Source: Acanthornis magna
Taxonomy: Eukaryota; Chordata; Aves; Passeriformes; Acanthizidae
NCBI GenBank assembly: GCA_036785705.1
Contig: JAWUZG010000084.1
Span: 8,011,501-8,075,500, forward strand
Direction: 5' to 3'
DNA length: 64,000 nucleotides
The notes under the pieces: generated by a model
Database searches by the model: none
Seen by the model: only the letters and a program-made list of their open reading frames with translations
What the model was told of the DNA's origin: nothing
Made by a program: the position numbers and the translations under genes
Part shown: piece after piece, positions 1 through 12,790 of the stretch
Numbering within the stretch: position 1 is the stretch's first letter
Layout of the letters: every line of letters begins with the position of its first letter

Positions 1-2570
1 AGTTGATATTACATGTTCAATCACAATGTATCTTTAGGGGGTTTAAATTTATATATTTTTTCCTCCTAAGCATTGTTTTGTGATACCTGTTTGCCGCTTC
101 AAGAATATAATTTTGTTCCTTCTGTCTAGTAAATTCTCTTAAAAGAATTCTAAATTTCTGAGTACTTTAAGTTAGAAATATAGGATAAGAAGTACAGGAT
201 TTTCAAAGGACAAGTATCTGTGAGTTTTTCTAGTACCTTCTGGCTGTCCAGAATAGTTTCCATCCTTTCAGAAAAGTTGCTGATACGCCCCCTGTTTTTC
301 AAAATTTGATGACTGCTAAGCAGTAACCCTCAGATTCCTCATTATCTCCTGTGTGGTGGCCAAGGAGCCTCACCCTGTGAGTGCTTTACAGTCAGAGATG
401 GCCTCTTAGCTGGGCTTGTACCTCTGAAAGTGAGCTTTTTGTGAGCTTTCTCTAATGTCTGTATTCATAGGATGTTGTTAGTAGTTAATAAAAGCCAGTG
501 TTATGTGTGGTTTAATGATGCTAACCTAAAAAAAAAAAAAAAAAGGAATGTGTTTTGAGCATGATCTGAAGTGATTATTGTGTCGATCAGTGCTCACAGT
601 CACCTTCATTTCATTTGATTTGCCACCAGGACAGTGTAATGTGGAAATACACTCACAGGCTTCTGATACCTGCTCTTGCAGTTCCATGGTTCCCTACACC
701 TTCTGCCTCCCTTAGAATTAGCCTCATTACATAGTATGAAATGAAATTTCAGTTAATTTAAACCACATTTCTGTAGGTACAAGTGGTTAGGTTCAGATGT
801 GTGAGTAGTAGGGCAGGGAAATTTGTATTGAAACCTGAAGGTGTGATTAGCAGGCTGAAAAAGTTTGGATCCTGCTGTGCCTGTGAAACACCATCTGCTC
901 TGGCAGCCACTGCCCTGGAGGAATTGGCTCAGATTGGAAGGAGTAAAGGCACGCGAGCACAGTTTTCCGCTTGGCCACTCGGATCTGCAAGAAGCAGACT
1001 TCATTTTGCTCAGGGAAAGATGAATATTGGTCCAGGATTTACTGTTTCCATTGAGATTGTCCACACAAAAGGGCACTGAGGCACAGATGTAAAAAAATAA
1101 TTGATGATGACATGTTTATTCCTAACATGATAGTATAGGATAGAGAAGTATATTTCATATCTTAACTAAAAAACACAAGCACATGTCCACCCTGCATGTC
1201 CTTATTTCAGCTAACTGCATTTTTGGGGCAGCAGAATACCCATTTGGGGATCACTGGAACATGCTTACAAAGCAAATTTCAAATGAACCTTGCAATGAGA
1301 GAATTTCCATAGATTATTCACACAGATGTTTAGGCATCTTCTAGTTTTTTGGGGTTTTTTTATTAAATAGTAAAAAGGCTGTGGAATTTTACTTAGGATC
1401 TTTCCAATGATTAAAAAACTGTAGTATGTCTGTCTGAAGTTAAAATGAACTATTACCATGATGTAAATAACAGCTTTTTGCTGTTATGGCAAAGCACGGT
1501 TGAAAGTATTTTGATTATAAGTATCTGTTAGCCTATTTTTAAGCAGTTGTAGAATGCGTTAATTAGAGTTTGTATCCGCGTTTCTTGCTACTTTTTAATC
1601 AGCAAAGCAGAATATTTTCATGCCCTGATACTATTGAAAGTCTAATTTTTCCTTCTATTTGGGATCTCTGCTTGAGCAAGTTGGATTGAGAAAGAAGAGT
1701 TTGGAACAGCTTTTGTGTTAATGACCAGTCTTTTTTTGGTCACTGCTTTTAATTAATTTATTTTTCATAACTGTCAGCCTGTTCATTAGTTGCCAAAGAA
1801 TTTCAAAGAAGTTTGAAAATAATAAGTTTGCAAGTGATTTTATATGATGTCAAGACGAAAATAAGAAAATGGGAATAGATGAGCAGAGGCAGATGTGATG
1901 CTGGCTATTCCTTTAAGTGTCATCTGTGGTTTTAGATCCTCTGAGGCAATGAGTGTCATATCAGAGACATCTGCAGAATGGTCTGATGAAAAAATCAGTA
2001 CTTTATGTGTGATGGATAAGAATTTTTTATGAAGAGGAAAAAGCAAAACCAGATAAAAGACCCTAAGCTTCAATCAGTCTTGTTAAAACTGAGTAAAACT
2101 CAGTGCTTACATGTAAAATTTGCATAAATCATTATTAGGCATAACATTTCAGGGCAAATTAATTTAGAAACTGATATTACACCTGTAAACTTGAAATTGA
2201 TATCTTATTTAGGAAAACATCTTACAACGTCAGAAAATATTTAAACTGTGTTTTGTGTAATAAAGAGGTGCCATTTCAGGTATCTGCAAAAGTCAGTACA
2301 GCTTCCATAATGGACCTATAAAGGTGTATTTAGTCTCATATAATTTGTGTTTTATGAGAGTAGTTGCTGTTAAAATCTCATTGCTAAAGATTTGTAAGTC
2401 TTCCATGCCTGCCTTAACATTTGTTCTAGTAGGAAGCTCCCTGGAGTCAGCAGAGCACTTAAGCTTTCAAGTGGAAAAGAACATGTGTTTTGCAGTGTTT
2501 AAGGATTGAGATTATAGTCCTTACTTGTTTAAAAATTCACAGAGCTTAATGTAATTTATAACTCCAGCAA

Positions 2571-2602
2571 GTGTTAACAGAGTTAACAGTGTTAACAGTG
2601 TT
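2571..2602. repeat. Short tandem repeat of GTTAACA-type units
   Basis: Three to four imperfect copies of a 9-10 base unit containing GTTAAC follow each other directly (agttaacagtg pattern). It looks like a local slippage duplication. Confidence 0.6.
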
Positions 2603-5600
2603 CTTAGAGCTGTGTTTCACCTGTCTGGTGATGGATAGGATTGGTGTGCCTTTAGAAGCCACGTTTTTATATTTAATTATTTGGGCCTTGAAAATACAAG
2701 AAAAAATTTTTCCAGGAGATTAATGTTCAGTAGTAAATTTCTTATTTACTTGTCTTTTTTGAAATGTCATTTTTCTTTCCTTTTTCCTGTCTTTATATTT
2801 TCTTCATTTTACAATAATTTTAACATCTCTTCCTACCTGTGTGTTCTTTCTTTGTTACAAGATCAGTGCCATAATTTGATCCAAAATTACTAGTGTCTCT
2901 TTCAGCAGAGACATGAAAATGTTCTGAATCGAAATACTTTTACTTTTTTAGAAACATAACAATCAAATTATTGTTTAAAAAATTTGTAAAACATTTGGTA
3001 ACGTATAATTTGTAACACAGAAGAATTCAATATTTATTTGCACTTACAACGTTAAAATGTTTCTAGGATCTGTTACTGGTAACTGTCCATTATTGAAAAG
3101 TTATACACAATTAGACGGCATTCAAGATGGTGCATACATTTATTTTTTACAGTCAAGCAGACCTTCTTTTTTACCTCCATACTACATTATGTTGTAAGGT
3201 TCTTTGTTCGTTTGCTCTTTTAGTTCTGCAGGTCAAATGTGAGGTGCTCTCTGATCTGCTTCATTCTCCATAAACATAATTGCAAATTTATTTGTGAGAT
3301 CTGAGCTCTTAAGATGTGAGCCTTGGTAGCTGGGAGCTTATTCTTTGCTGCCCAAACAGAATGTGCATATCTTCATTAGTTTCAAAGCTCAAAACAATCC
3401 TGTTTGTTTATTTCCTGGATGGAGGGGACACAGGTTTTCTAGGTTGGTTTGAGGTTTGTTTTTTCTGTTTTGGTTTTTTTTTTTAAGAAGGCTAAACTTT
3501 TAGACATCTTGTTTATGTTTTGCCTTGCTCTCTCCTATTGTAAGCAAGGAAGGAGGGAGAAATAGGAGTAGTGTTGACTCAAGTGCTGCAGTTGTAGCAA
3601 GAGTGGCTGGCTGACTAATAATAATATGCAAAGAGCTGTGCCTCAAAGAAGAAATACTGAACATCTTCCTCTCTTCACTTCACCATTAAAAATGGAGGGA
3701 AAGAATCAGAGGATTCGTGTTTGTCATTGTACCTTCCTGCAGTGTTTGAGGGCTACAGGAAAGCTTTGCCTGATCTTTATAGTACTGATGTTAAATTTAA
3801 TTAAGGTATTTCATTCTGATTACAGCTTGGGTTGTAACAGGATCAGTAGGAGCAGAGGAATATTTTCTGTCCTGATGCCTTGAGCTTTATCTACCTCCAT
3901 AAGGCTAGCACGTTTAACTAGACTTTTGCGGAATGGTTTTTTTTTCTTTTAAATGAAAATTTGAACTTTATTTCCAATTTCTGAGCAATACTTCGGTTCA
4001 GCATATCTGTTAGATTCACAACTGTGTCCACATCTGTCTCGTTTCTTCCCATCAGCTCTGATTCACTCTCTAAGATGTTCTGCAGTGGCGCCTCTGCAGA
4101 TTTCAGTAAGAGGGGCAAGCCAAGAAAAGCCAGAGTTAAAAAGAACAGTGAGATCCCTGCATCTGTTTTGTCATGAGCACCATTTGGGATGTCACCTAGC
4201 TTGGTGGCCAGAGCTGTATTTTTCTTCTTGTGCCCCAGAGTGTAGCAGGAGACAGAGCTGGAGAAAACTATATTGAGACAGTGGATTCTGTTGTGGGTGA
4301 ATTGTTTTAAGGCAGATAACAATTCTAAGTATCATAAAAGTACTAAGTCAGCAGTATTTGGATAGATTTCCAAACTTTGTAGAGGCTTTTGTTCATGTTT
4401 ATATATAAGTTCCTTTTAGTGCCCTCTGACAAAACTTGTATATGGATGTTCTTCCACCTGGTTCTAATCCAGGCACCTAAAAACTCATTTTATGAAAGAT
4501 CTCCTCAGCAACCATTTTATGCTTTAGTTTTGGAGAGCTTGTCTGGACCTTGAATCCCATAACCCAAAGCCGCCATGTCAGCCAGCTACTGACTGTTCTC
4601 AGGGCTCCCTAATCCACTGGTGAATAGAGTTAGGGTGGGCATCTTTTTTATCTCAGCATAACCCTGCAGCAATAGTCTTGCTGCTCTGTGCTGGTTTGCT
4701 TCCCTCCCCTACAGGGATATTTGGGTTCTTCAGCATGCCTTGCACCATCCCAGGTTTTCTGCCTATCATTGTCTCCTCATCCCTGAAACTTCTTGATCTC
4801 ATTCTGGAATTTCCATAATCACATACCAGTCTACTTCCTTCATTTTTTTTCCTGAGCTGGCTTTCCATTCAGTTGAGGAAAATTATCTATGGGTGAAGAA
4901 AATACTTTCTGTTTTTTTCCTGCCTTCCTACAAGCTCTGTGGGTACTGTAGCACAGAGGAATAACAGAAGAGAAACGCAGGTGAATGGGAAAAAGCTAAG
5001 AAGTGATGCGGAGAAAAATCTATGTTAATAGAGTAAGTAGAAAACCCTGCTGATGGAAACATTTGTATTTTGAGAAAAACATCGCTGGGGTGCTAGCAAA
5101 TAGTTAATTTCTGACTAAGCCAGAGCATTGATGATGTGTTAACTTTTTGGTTTCTTATTTTCTGCAGAAGTACAGTTGACAGTGCATACCTGCATACTGT
5201 TCTCAGGAGTTTTAATTCAGCCTGCTCCTTCCTCTGTACCCCTGGGCTTTTTAGCCTAAAACTCAGTATTTTACACTTTGGAATATTGTTACATTGTGAT
5301 ACTAGATTTGAGCAGGAAGGCTTCCCAAGGACCTGGAGAAACACGGTGTGTTAGAAGGAATGAGAGTGCCAGTTAGTGGAAAATCAGGATGCTTTCGATC
5401 TCCTTGCAGAGCAGTGCTAGCGTGATGCAGACTTGGCCCCAGAGTGAGTAAGCTTTTGGGAAAGGAATTCTGAAAAGTCCCTGACATTGCCTCCTGCCTG
5501 CACCTTCACATTTTTGATACCCAGTTCTCTTTGGTGGTCAGGAAGCCGCTGTGACAGGTAGTTCTGGCTGGCTGTCATCTATTTCAGAATGTTGGAGGGG

Positions 5601-5707
5601 GATTTCCCATTTGAAAGTGCACTGGGGAGATCAGTCTGTGAAGGTGGGAGACTTTTTCACCAATTTCATGTACATTTTTCCTTGGTGAAGCATTGTCCAG
5701 AATTCTT

Positions 5708-5760
5708 AGCAACAAAAACAAAAAAAAACCCAAAAAAACCAAAACAAACAAACAAAAAAA
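5708..5760. repeat. A-rich low-complexity tract (AAAAC-type)
   Basis: Runs of A interrupted by C (caaaaaaaaccc, aacaaacaaac). Simple-sequence DNA; no function is visible. Confidence 0.8.
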
Positions 5761-6459
5761 TTACTTTTATCTCACCTTTTTGCTTTCTTTGTGGCCCATG
5801 ACTATTCCCATAGTACAGAAAAACAGAAGTGTTTTACACCGGATAAGCACTGATGTCAGCACATATAAACTCTATGCTGAAAATAGTTTGTTTCATGCTT
5901 ATTCATGTCCTGAAATGACCAAATTCAAATTCACATTTAAGAAGTAAATTGTAAAATAATCTGTTTCTTGTGTGTGTGCAGTATATTGTCAGAAAGGCCA
6001 GCATTTGCTCTTTTTTATATTTTTTTTCTCTAGAATCTGCAGTTTCCCTGCTCACTGATGAGATCCATACTTTCTACATTTATTTAGATCAAAATATGGG
6101 TTTTAAAATTTTTTTATTCCTTAGTGTACACACTGGCTTTTGACACATTGTTAAAACACATTTCCTACTTATAAATGAGGATATATCTGTCTGAACTGAA
6201 TGAGAAGCAGTTTGATAGATAATCTTGATATTTTTATTTAATTTACCTCAGTATAAAATCAGGAAAATTCTGTAGCTATAAAGGTAGGAGCAGAAATACA
6301 TATCATTCATTGTTTTATGTAAAATCTGCAGGCAACTAATTTTTTAAAGTTTAATTTGTGGCCAAAACTTTCAGTAGTGCAGATACGAATTAATGTTAGG
6401 TATTCATTTTAATTTTAAATATTTTTTTGTCTCATCTTTTCCTTCTCAATGAAAAATAG

Positions 6460-6860
6460 AAAGGGCAGTGCAGACAGCTGCTGCCAAGGCGTGAGAAAAT
6501 GCAAACCAGCGTTTGGAGAAATCCAAGTTTGAGCTGAGCTGGGCTTGCTGGCGAGATGCAAGGGAAGGGTTAAGCGGAGTGTTTCGCTGGCTGCTGAGTG
6601 AAACAGGATGCAGTGACTACATTGTCAGACTGCTGGTGTGAGTGCAAACAGATGAGGAAATGCTGGATCAGGCACTTCAGCAACTTGGGCTGTTGCCTGG
6701 GAAACTGCTTGCGTCATACTCGCCAGCAATTAGCTTACAGTTCTTTTATTTTTGATATTGTTGCAAGCTGAACTCGCCTCTTACAAAGGGAAAGACTGGC
6801 TCCATCTCAAGCCCTTTGCTTGTGACTGCGGCTGCGGCTCGGGATAATTTTTCAATTTAT
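6460..6860. promoter_or_regulatory. Candidate regulatory element (unverified)
   Basis: This block is richer in GC and CpG than its surroundings (ggcgtgag, accagcg, aagcggag, tgcgtcat, ctcgccag, gcggctgcggctcggg). It has no repeat signature and no long coding frame. It contains an octamer-like ATGCAAA and a TGCGTCA half-site resembling CRE/AP-1 sites. Dense mixed motifs inside a low-GC intron are typical of conserved non-coding enhancers or alternative first exons. Whether it is conserved cannot be judged here. Confidence 0.3.
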
Positions 6861-9800
6861 TTAAACTTTCCAGCCTGCTTCTGTAAAGAATGTTGTAGCT
6901 GGGCTTGGTTCTCAAATATGTGCAGTTACATTTTTGTGATCTGTATGAAAATGACCGTCCCTAGTTACCAAAATTAAGTGCTCTGCAAGTATCATCAATA
7001 TTTTGGATATCACCATGTTTTCCAGCAATTAGTCTGAAGTATTTTCATGTGCTACATATTACAACATAATTTTTCAAAATTAATGTTACCTGAGGCTTAA
7101 CCTCTAAAGCAAGGGACTTTTTTTTTCTAAATCCTTTTTTTCTGTGTTGATTAAAATTCAGTAACTTCCAGTGGTTACCTAGCTGCTAATATAAGCCAGT
7201 TAGTGTTGAAAGCAGTGTGTGTTTTATCTCAGAAAATCATCATATCGTCTGTATTTCACTTAAAAACTGTAAACAAATTTACACTTACTGGCTTAATATT
7301 GATGTATGTTGTTACTATGAGTATTGCCTCACGGCTAGCTATGGCTGGGGATTTTTAGGGAAAAATCACGCAGTGACCAACAGGTTAAACCAGAAATGTT
7401 TTTATTTTTCCATGGGTTTGTTACATAGGCAAACACATGAATAAATTTAGGTTTTAACAAATGACAATTATAGTACATAGCTGAAGGCCAGACTTGTTAA
7501 AATGTCAAGGTTAATACAGAATACACGTGTTCATCAGTTTGTGTGAAGCTTTTAAAGTCAGTATAATTTAAATATTTGAATACTAGGATTTTCAAATTAT
7601 TTAAGAAGAATTTAATTTGTATTAAAAGAATAAAGGAAAAGAGACAACCAAACCACCAAACCTCCTCAACTTCAAACTCCACTTTCTCCTCCCCTTCACC
7701 CCCAAACCCTGAAATACAAGGCTTAGAAAGATTGAGTATCTTCATTCCTGCACGTTTATGATAAATTGGCTTGGCTGTAAGAGTCTGGCAGCCCATGTTT
7801 TTAGGGCATTTTTTGGACTGTAGGCCAGTGTCATTTATGGTTAGCTGGTCACTGGGGTTGCATTCCAAATGGTGATCACTGTCTGTGTGGCCTGGAATCT
7901 TTGTATAAGTTTCTCTCCAATCGTATTTTACTTAAACAACAAAAATAAAAATTGCATGGAGGTGGCTAAAGCACCGAGGATTTCTTGGCCATTGTAAAGG
8001 AGGAGCACTTGATTCTACTGATAGTTCAGAGCAGTTTGGCTGACTTGCCCAGCCTCACTAAGCCATTGCCTGTGGCCTCTGCTGGGTAAGGGCTGCATTT
8101 GGTGTGGGTTTGTATTGGCTCAGCTGCAAAATATGGAGTTTTACTGTTGGAGTCAATGGGTATTGGGACTTAAATCTGTGTGATTAACAAACAGTTAGTG
8201 TAGATAGGAAAAAAGCAAGACCTGGAAATCACAATTTTGAATTTTGTCCTTTCTTTGCCCTTTTTATTCTGGACAGTAAAATGGAGGCTATAGTGTCCTC
8301 AGGTCAATGTTGGGTTCCATTATGTCCTGTAATTCTGCCAATTTTTAGGGCGATTCCTGAAAGTTATGTAGTACATCAGACATACTGAATATTTTTTTTA
8401 ATCATTGTCTAGTATTTTAGCCCTGTAAGCCTTGTCAGTCTTCCTTTGATGAAGGAAATGGGAGTTACATGATCACATACTTATATTTCTGCATAACTTT
8501 TAGTATTTATTTAATATTAACTTTATATTTCTGCATTAATTATCCAAATTTGATCTTCATTCTGGCACTTGTTACCTATTTTCAAAGTGCATTTATGAGC
8601 TGACAATATTGAGTTGTTTTTTTCCGGATTCTCAGCCAGACTGTTTGGTATACATGCATGTTTCAAAAGATAAATCTGCAATAACAGATGGAACTGGGTG
8701 CTACTTGGCTATTTCATCTTCCAGACATTACAGTAAGAGACTGCATGTTTTTCAGCAAAATTGGTGAAGTTTTGTCCAGTTCCTGGGAAAACATTTGGTT
8801 TATATCTGTCAGTGTCATGACAAGTCAACTTGTCTCATGCTGTTTGTTCTGTAACTTAGAACCAGTCGAAGAGGTGGGTGCTGTGAAAGAAAAGGGATTA
8901 AGGTCTCTTCTGTCTTCTTCTGAATGTGATTTTTTTCTGTGGAAAATAAATTAACAAAATGTTTTTGCGACTCTTATGAAGTATTTTGTAGAAAATTCCA
9001 CTGAAAGCATGAAGAAAGTGACTGACAATCTATTGAAGTTTTCAAAAATGTTTTTAATATGTGTAGCTAAAAGGGCCAGATCACCTTGCATGGAAAGTTT
9101 TGTGCATCAGGAATGTTTCCATGCTTTTCTGAGCAGCACAAGGGAGTGTTTTCTTTGTTTTGTGTCCTCATCATATGGTTATGTTCCTAAATGATCATTA
9201 GAATGCCCTAAATGGGCAGCCTTTTAAAAATTATTATTATTCCCATTGTCTAATTTGAGTAACTTTCTTCCAGGTCTTTTTATTTTCAAACTATCTTTGT
9301 CAGCCATGTTTTGTTTTTTTCCGTGCAATCATTAAGATCAACAGAGGAAATTATGTGGACCTAGTTCTGTTGGCCAGCCCCTTTCTCCTGATATTAAAAT
9401 CTTCCTCTTTCTTATGAATAGGAAGTTTCTCTACATCTCCACCCTAGAACATCACGACTTCAGCCTGTGGTAAACCTGTCATTGGGCTTCTTTGTTTGTT
9501 TTGGATTTTCAGAGGATAAAAGCTAGGGGGAATAACAGAGAGGCATGCCATAGCCATCTCTAAATTTTCCTGGCGTGTTACAAGTTTTCCTTTACTATTT
9601 TGTGATTTTCACAGTTTATTTATTTGCTGTGTCCAAGGAACTAACTTGTTCCCAATTTCTTCAGTGTTAGGCTCTCTCTGTGTTTGATATCCACACAGAA
9701 TTTTTGTCCTTTACTAATCCATAGAATGTAACAGTTTTCTAAAGTCCTGTGGAACAGAGAGCTCATTTCCTCCTTCTCATTGCTCTAGATTACTGTTGGA

Positions 9801-10439
9801 GATGATTTTTCTCAGTCTTCATATCCCACTGCAGTTTTCTTCTGGGACAGTAATTTTATAAACATTTTTGACTTAAAATGTTATTGTCTGTATATTGTAC
9901 CTATTTATAGGAAATGTTTTTGTTAAGATGCACGCTGGAGGCCAAGAATGCAATGACTTTTAAAATCAAGTGATTTAGTGCTATCAGTTACTTTTCTATA
10001 CCTCCTTCCTTTCCCCTCCCTCTTTATTTATATGTTTTTTAAAAATTGGAATGCTGACCTCTTGTGTTTGTCTCTCCTATATTCCATTTCCCCCCCAGTC
10101 TTCCTCATTGTTCCGTCTCATATTGGTGTTTTTTTCTTTAGGAGGGTTTTTTTTTTTCGTTTTCTTTTGTTTATAATACCAGCAGCAGAACCAAGTAAAA
10201 TGTGTGGTGCAACAGCAGGTTTTGTTGGCTGAAAGGTACAATTGCAGTGCAAGTCTTGATTAGAATTGTGAGTTCTGAGGTCAGAGCATAATTTTTTGAT
10301 GCTAAGAACCATGTCCAATTTAGATTAGTTTTTATGTAGTCACAGAAAGAGAATTTTTTTTTTTAAATTTTGGTCTTTGGACTTACGGTTTCTAAGCTGA
10401 CCACCTCTACTCAAATATTCTAATTCCCTGAATGCTTTA
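6861..10439. other. Intronic sequence, nothing recognised
   Basis: AT-rich unique sequence with short chance open frames in several phases. No mobile-element signature, RNA gene or strong tandem repeat was seen. Confidence 0.5.
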
Positions 10440-11042
10440 TGGCACTAACACTGAGAGGAGTTGTCCTTCCTAGCCCTGTCTGCTCATTCCCGCCCTGGCA
10501 CCATCCCCCATTGTGCTGACACAAGCATTCATGAGACTCCACAGCGAACTAAATTCGGGAACTAATCCATGTTAAAAGTAATCAGTTCTTTTTTGTTGCT
10601 CCTTGACACGTGTCTGCTTAAAGGCTTTTGCTGCAAAAGGGAGGGATGGGAATGAGCAGCAGAGGGAGGGCAGGGCTGCTGCTTTATTGTGGCCATGCCA
10701 AGTTGTGCTGATTTAAGAGAACTAATGGCGCTGCCGTGAAAGAATGGATGTGTTAGAACTCCCCAATAAATCAGTCAAAAGGGCATCCCCTCGTGCCCAA
10801 AAACCTCTGTATTTTTTTCCATGTCTTGAGTGGACCGTATATTCGGCACTGTCTATTTGAAGTAAAGGAACAAAATGCCTCAGCATTGGATGGCTGAAAT
10901 ATGGCAAACAGGTAGCTAAAATTAAGCAGTTGCGCTCAGATGTGGTGCCATGCTTGCAACTTCCAATGTTCCATGTAAAGTTTTTACAAAGACCTTGAAT
11001 GGAAAGGTGCAATTTGGATATTTAAGTGAGACTTGTACAAAA

Positions 11043-11109
11043 ATTCTGTCTGCGATTGCACGATCTTTAATTGAAGAACAATTTAAGATCGTGCAATCGC
11101 AGACAGAAT
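11043..11109. repeat. Near-perfect inverted repeat (31-bp arms, 5-nt loop)
   Basis: The left arm 11043-11073 and right arm 11079-11109 are reverse complements at 30 of 31 positions. The outer 25 pairs are perfect and the single mismatch is T11068 opposite T84 of the right arm (11084). The loop is aagaa (11074-11078). Each arm contains CpG-bearing text around gcgattgcacgatc, unusual in this AT-rich setting. The two arms are almost unmutated relative to each other. This fits either a recent palindromic duplication or selection or gene conversion keeping the arms matched. No known element ends were recognised. Confidence 0.9.
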
Positions 11110-12649
11110 CATTCTGCATTCAGACCTCAGAAGAGAATGAACCAGTAAAGGGTGCATGTGAATTAAGCTCTTCCAAATACCTGAGTATCTGCACTCTTTT
11201 AAAACAGTGCTTTAATACTGCTCTGTTTAAGTGAAAATTCTTCATAATTCTTGGAGCGAAATAAAACAGAAACTTTATAAAACTGTAACAACACTTCTCT
11301 GAGTCACCTTCTGAGTCCTGGACTCTCATCAATTCATCATGTTTCCATCTACCGGACTAAATGTGTAATGTGGTAGTGAAGGAAAGCTATTACCTGGGAA
11401 TGCAGAAGTGGAAATCCTCTCCTACTGAGGCAGGAAGTGTCTGTCCCTCTGATGCTTCTATGTGATGATTTTTCTGACTTTTGTGGGTACCTGAAGTTCC
11501 AGGTAAGTTGCTACAGTCAGGAAGCTTCTATCCAGCTCTTTGTAGTAATCCTCCTTGGCTCTTAGTTTTCACGTTGCCAAAGAATCACATATGTGACAGC
11601 AAGAAATAGGAAAATATGGTGAAAATTTCAGTTTCTCATTACTATTTCAAGCCCAGGCTGAACTTCATGGGACAAAAAGGTCCCCCAGCTTTGTTCCTGC
11701 CCGTTCTTTTGTTCCATCCAGCTTGCAATTTTCTATAATGTGGAACTGATCAATCCAATCATGTATCACTTACTGCTTTTATAACACCCCTTAGTCTGTG
11801 GTATGTTCATTTTGTAGAGTTATCTGCTTCTCTTTTCTGTCCGTCTCCCCTTCAGTAGAATCACCAGTGTAAGAGGCACTAAGCCACCAAGATAATTTTT
11901 TGCAGAAGGGGTTGGAAGTGGAGCTGGAAGCACCACGTGTCTGATATAGCTTTTGAACAAATTCAGCTGCTGAGGAATAGACACAAATGACTTTAGGTAT
12001 CTGTTTCTTTTGTGAACTTTTTGTGTTTTCTTCTACTGTCTGCTTGAGGTTTGTGATCAAAGAGAAATTTGTGTGAAAACATCTGTGGCCCTGCTGTTTT
12101 GAGTTGTTAGCTCTATTCCTTTATGAAATCTGAAATATTAAATCTTGCATCATGCAACTAATGATGCTTTCCTAACACAGGGACAGTTATTAATCACCTA
12201 ATTGTTATTATTCTTTTCTTTTAAAATAATGTTCAGGAAGATAAAGAGGAAATTTGCTCTTGATTAAATTAACGTTTTTAAAACCAAAACACTAGCAAAA
12301 ATGTTGATTACATAGATGAAGATGAAGATCAAACTCAAACCTGGGAGAACTGAGAGGGAAGTGAAAAATAAACTGGAGAGAAAGCTTTTATCACATAAAG
12401 AAGAAACTTTGGAAGCCTGAAGTTTGTAAGTAAAGCCTGATGTCAAGCTGAATTCACTTGCTAATTTTTGATCTTCCATATCAATTATTCCTAGCCAGAA
12501 GATGGAGTTAGAACGCTTTAATTTTGTTATGTCAAATAAGCAACTTTTAGGGCTTCATCTATTTGCTAATCATTGTACATGGTAATGTGTTCTAGACAAC
12601 GTGGTGTGAAGAATGAAGGATGTGCAGGGTCCTTTGTCACCAAAATTCC
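11110..12649. other. Intronic sequence, nothing recognised
   Basis: Unique sequence between the hairpin and the first CR1 fragment. Only short chance open frames are present, and no repeat signature was recognised. Confidence 0.45.
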
Positions 12650-12790
12650 CAGAATATCATAGGATCATGGAATGGCCTGGGTTGAAAGATGATCTTGTTC
12701 TATCCCTCCTGCCATGGACAGGGACACCTTCCACCAGACCAGGCTGCTCAGAGCCCCTTCCAGCCTGGCCTTGGACTCTGCCAGGAATGT
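12650..12790 (-). mobile_element. CR1 LINE 3' fragment, minus orientation
   Basis: The text begins with the inverted CR1 tail (atcataggatcatggaatgg, cctgggttga). It continues through the typical inverted CR1 3' region (ccatggacagggacaccttc, accaggctgctcagagcccc). It stops at about 12790 and so is a short 5'-truncated copy, the usual state of avian CR1. Confidence 0.88.

Larger units (their letters stand above)
1..6459. other. Intronic sequence without recognised element
   Basis: AT-rich unique sequence with short open frames only. A 17-base A run (528-544) follows an AATAAA at 487-492. A short tandem array of gttaaca units lies at 2571-2602. An A/C-rich low-complexity stretch lies at 5708-5760. 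No CR1 fragment was recognised in this part. Confidence 0.5.

Noticed and set aside
3918..4322. 134-codon minus-strand open frame with a hydrophobic segment
   Set aside because: No recognisable family, no splice context. One such frame of this length is expected by chance in 64 kb of both strands.
7497..7868. 123-codon minus-strand open frame
   Set aside because: No recognisable domain; the acidic and hydrophobic stretches come from simple-sequence DNA.
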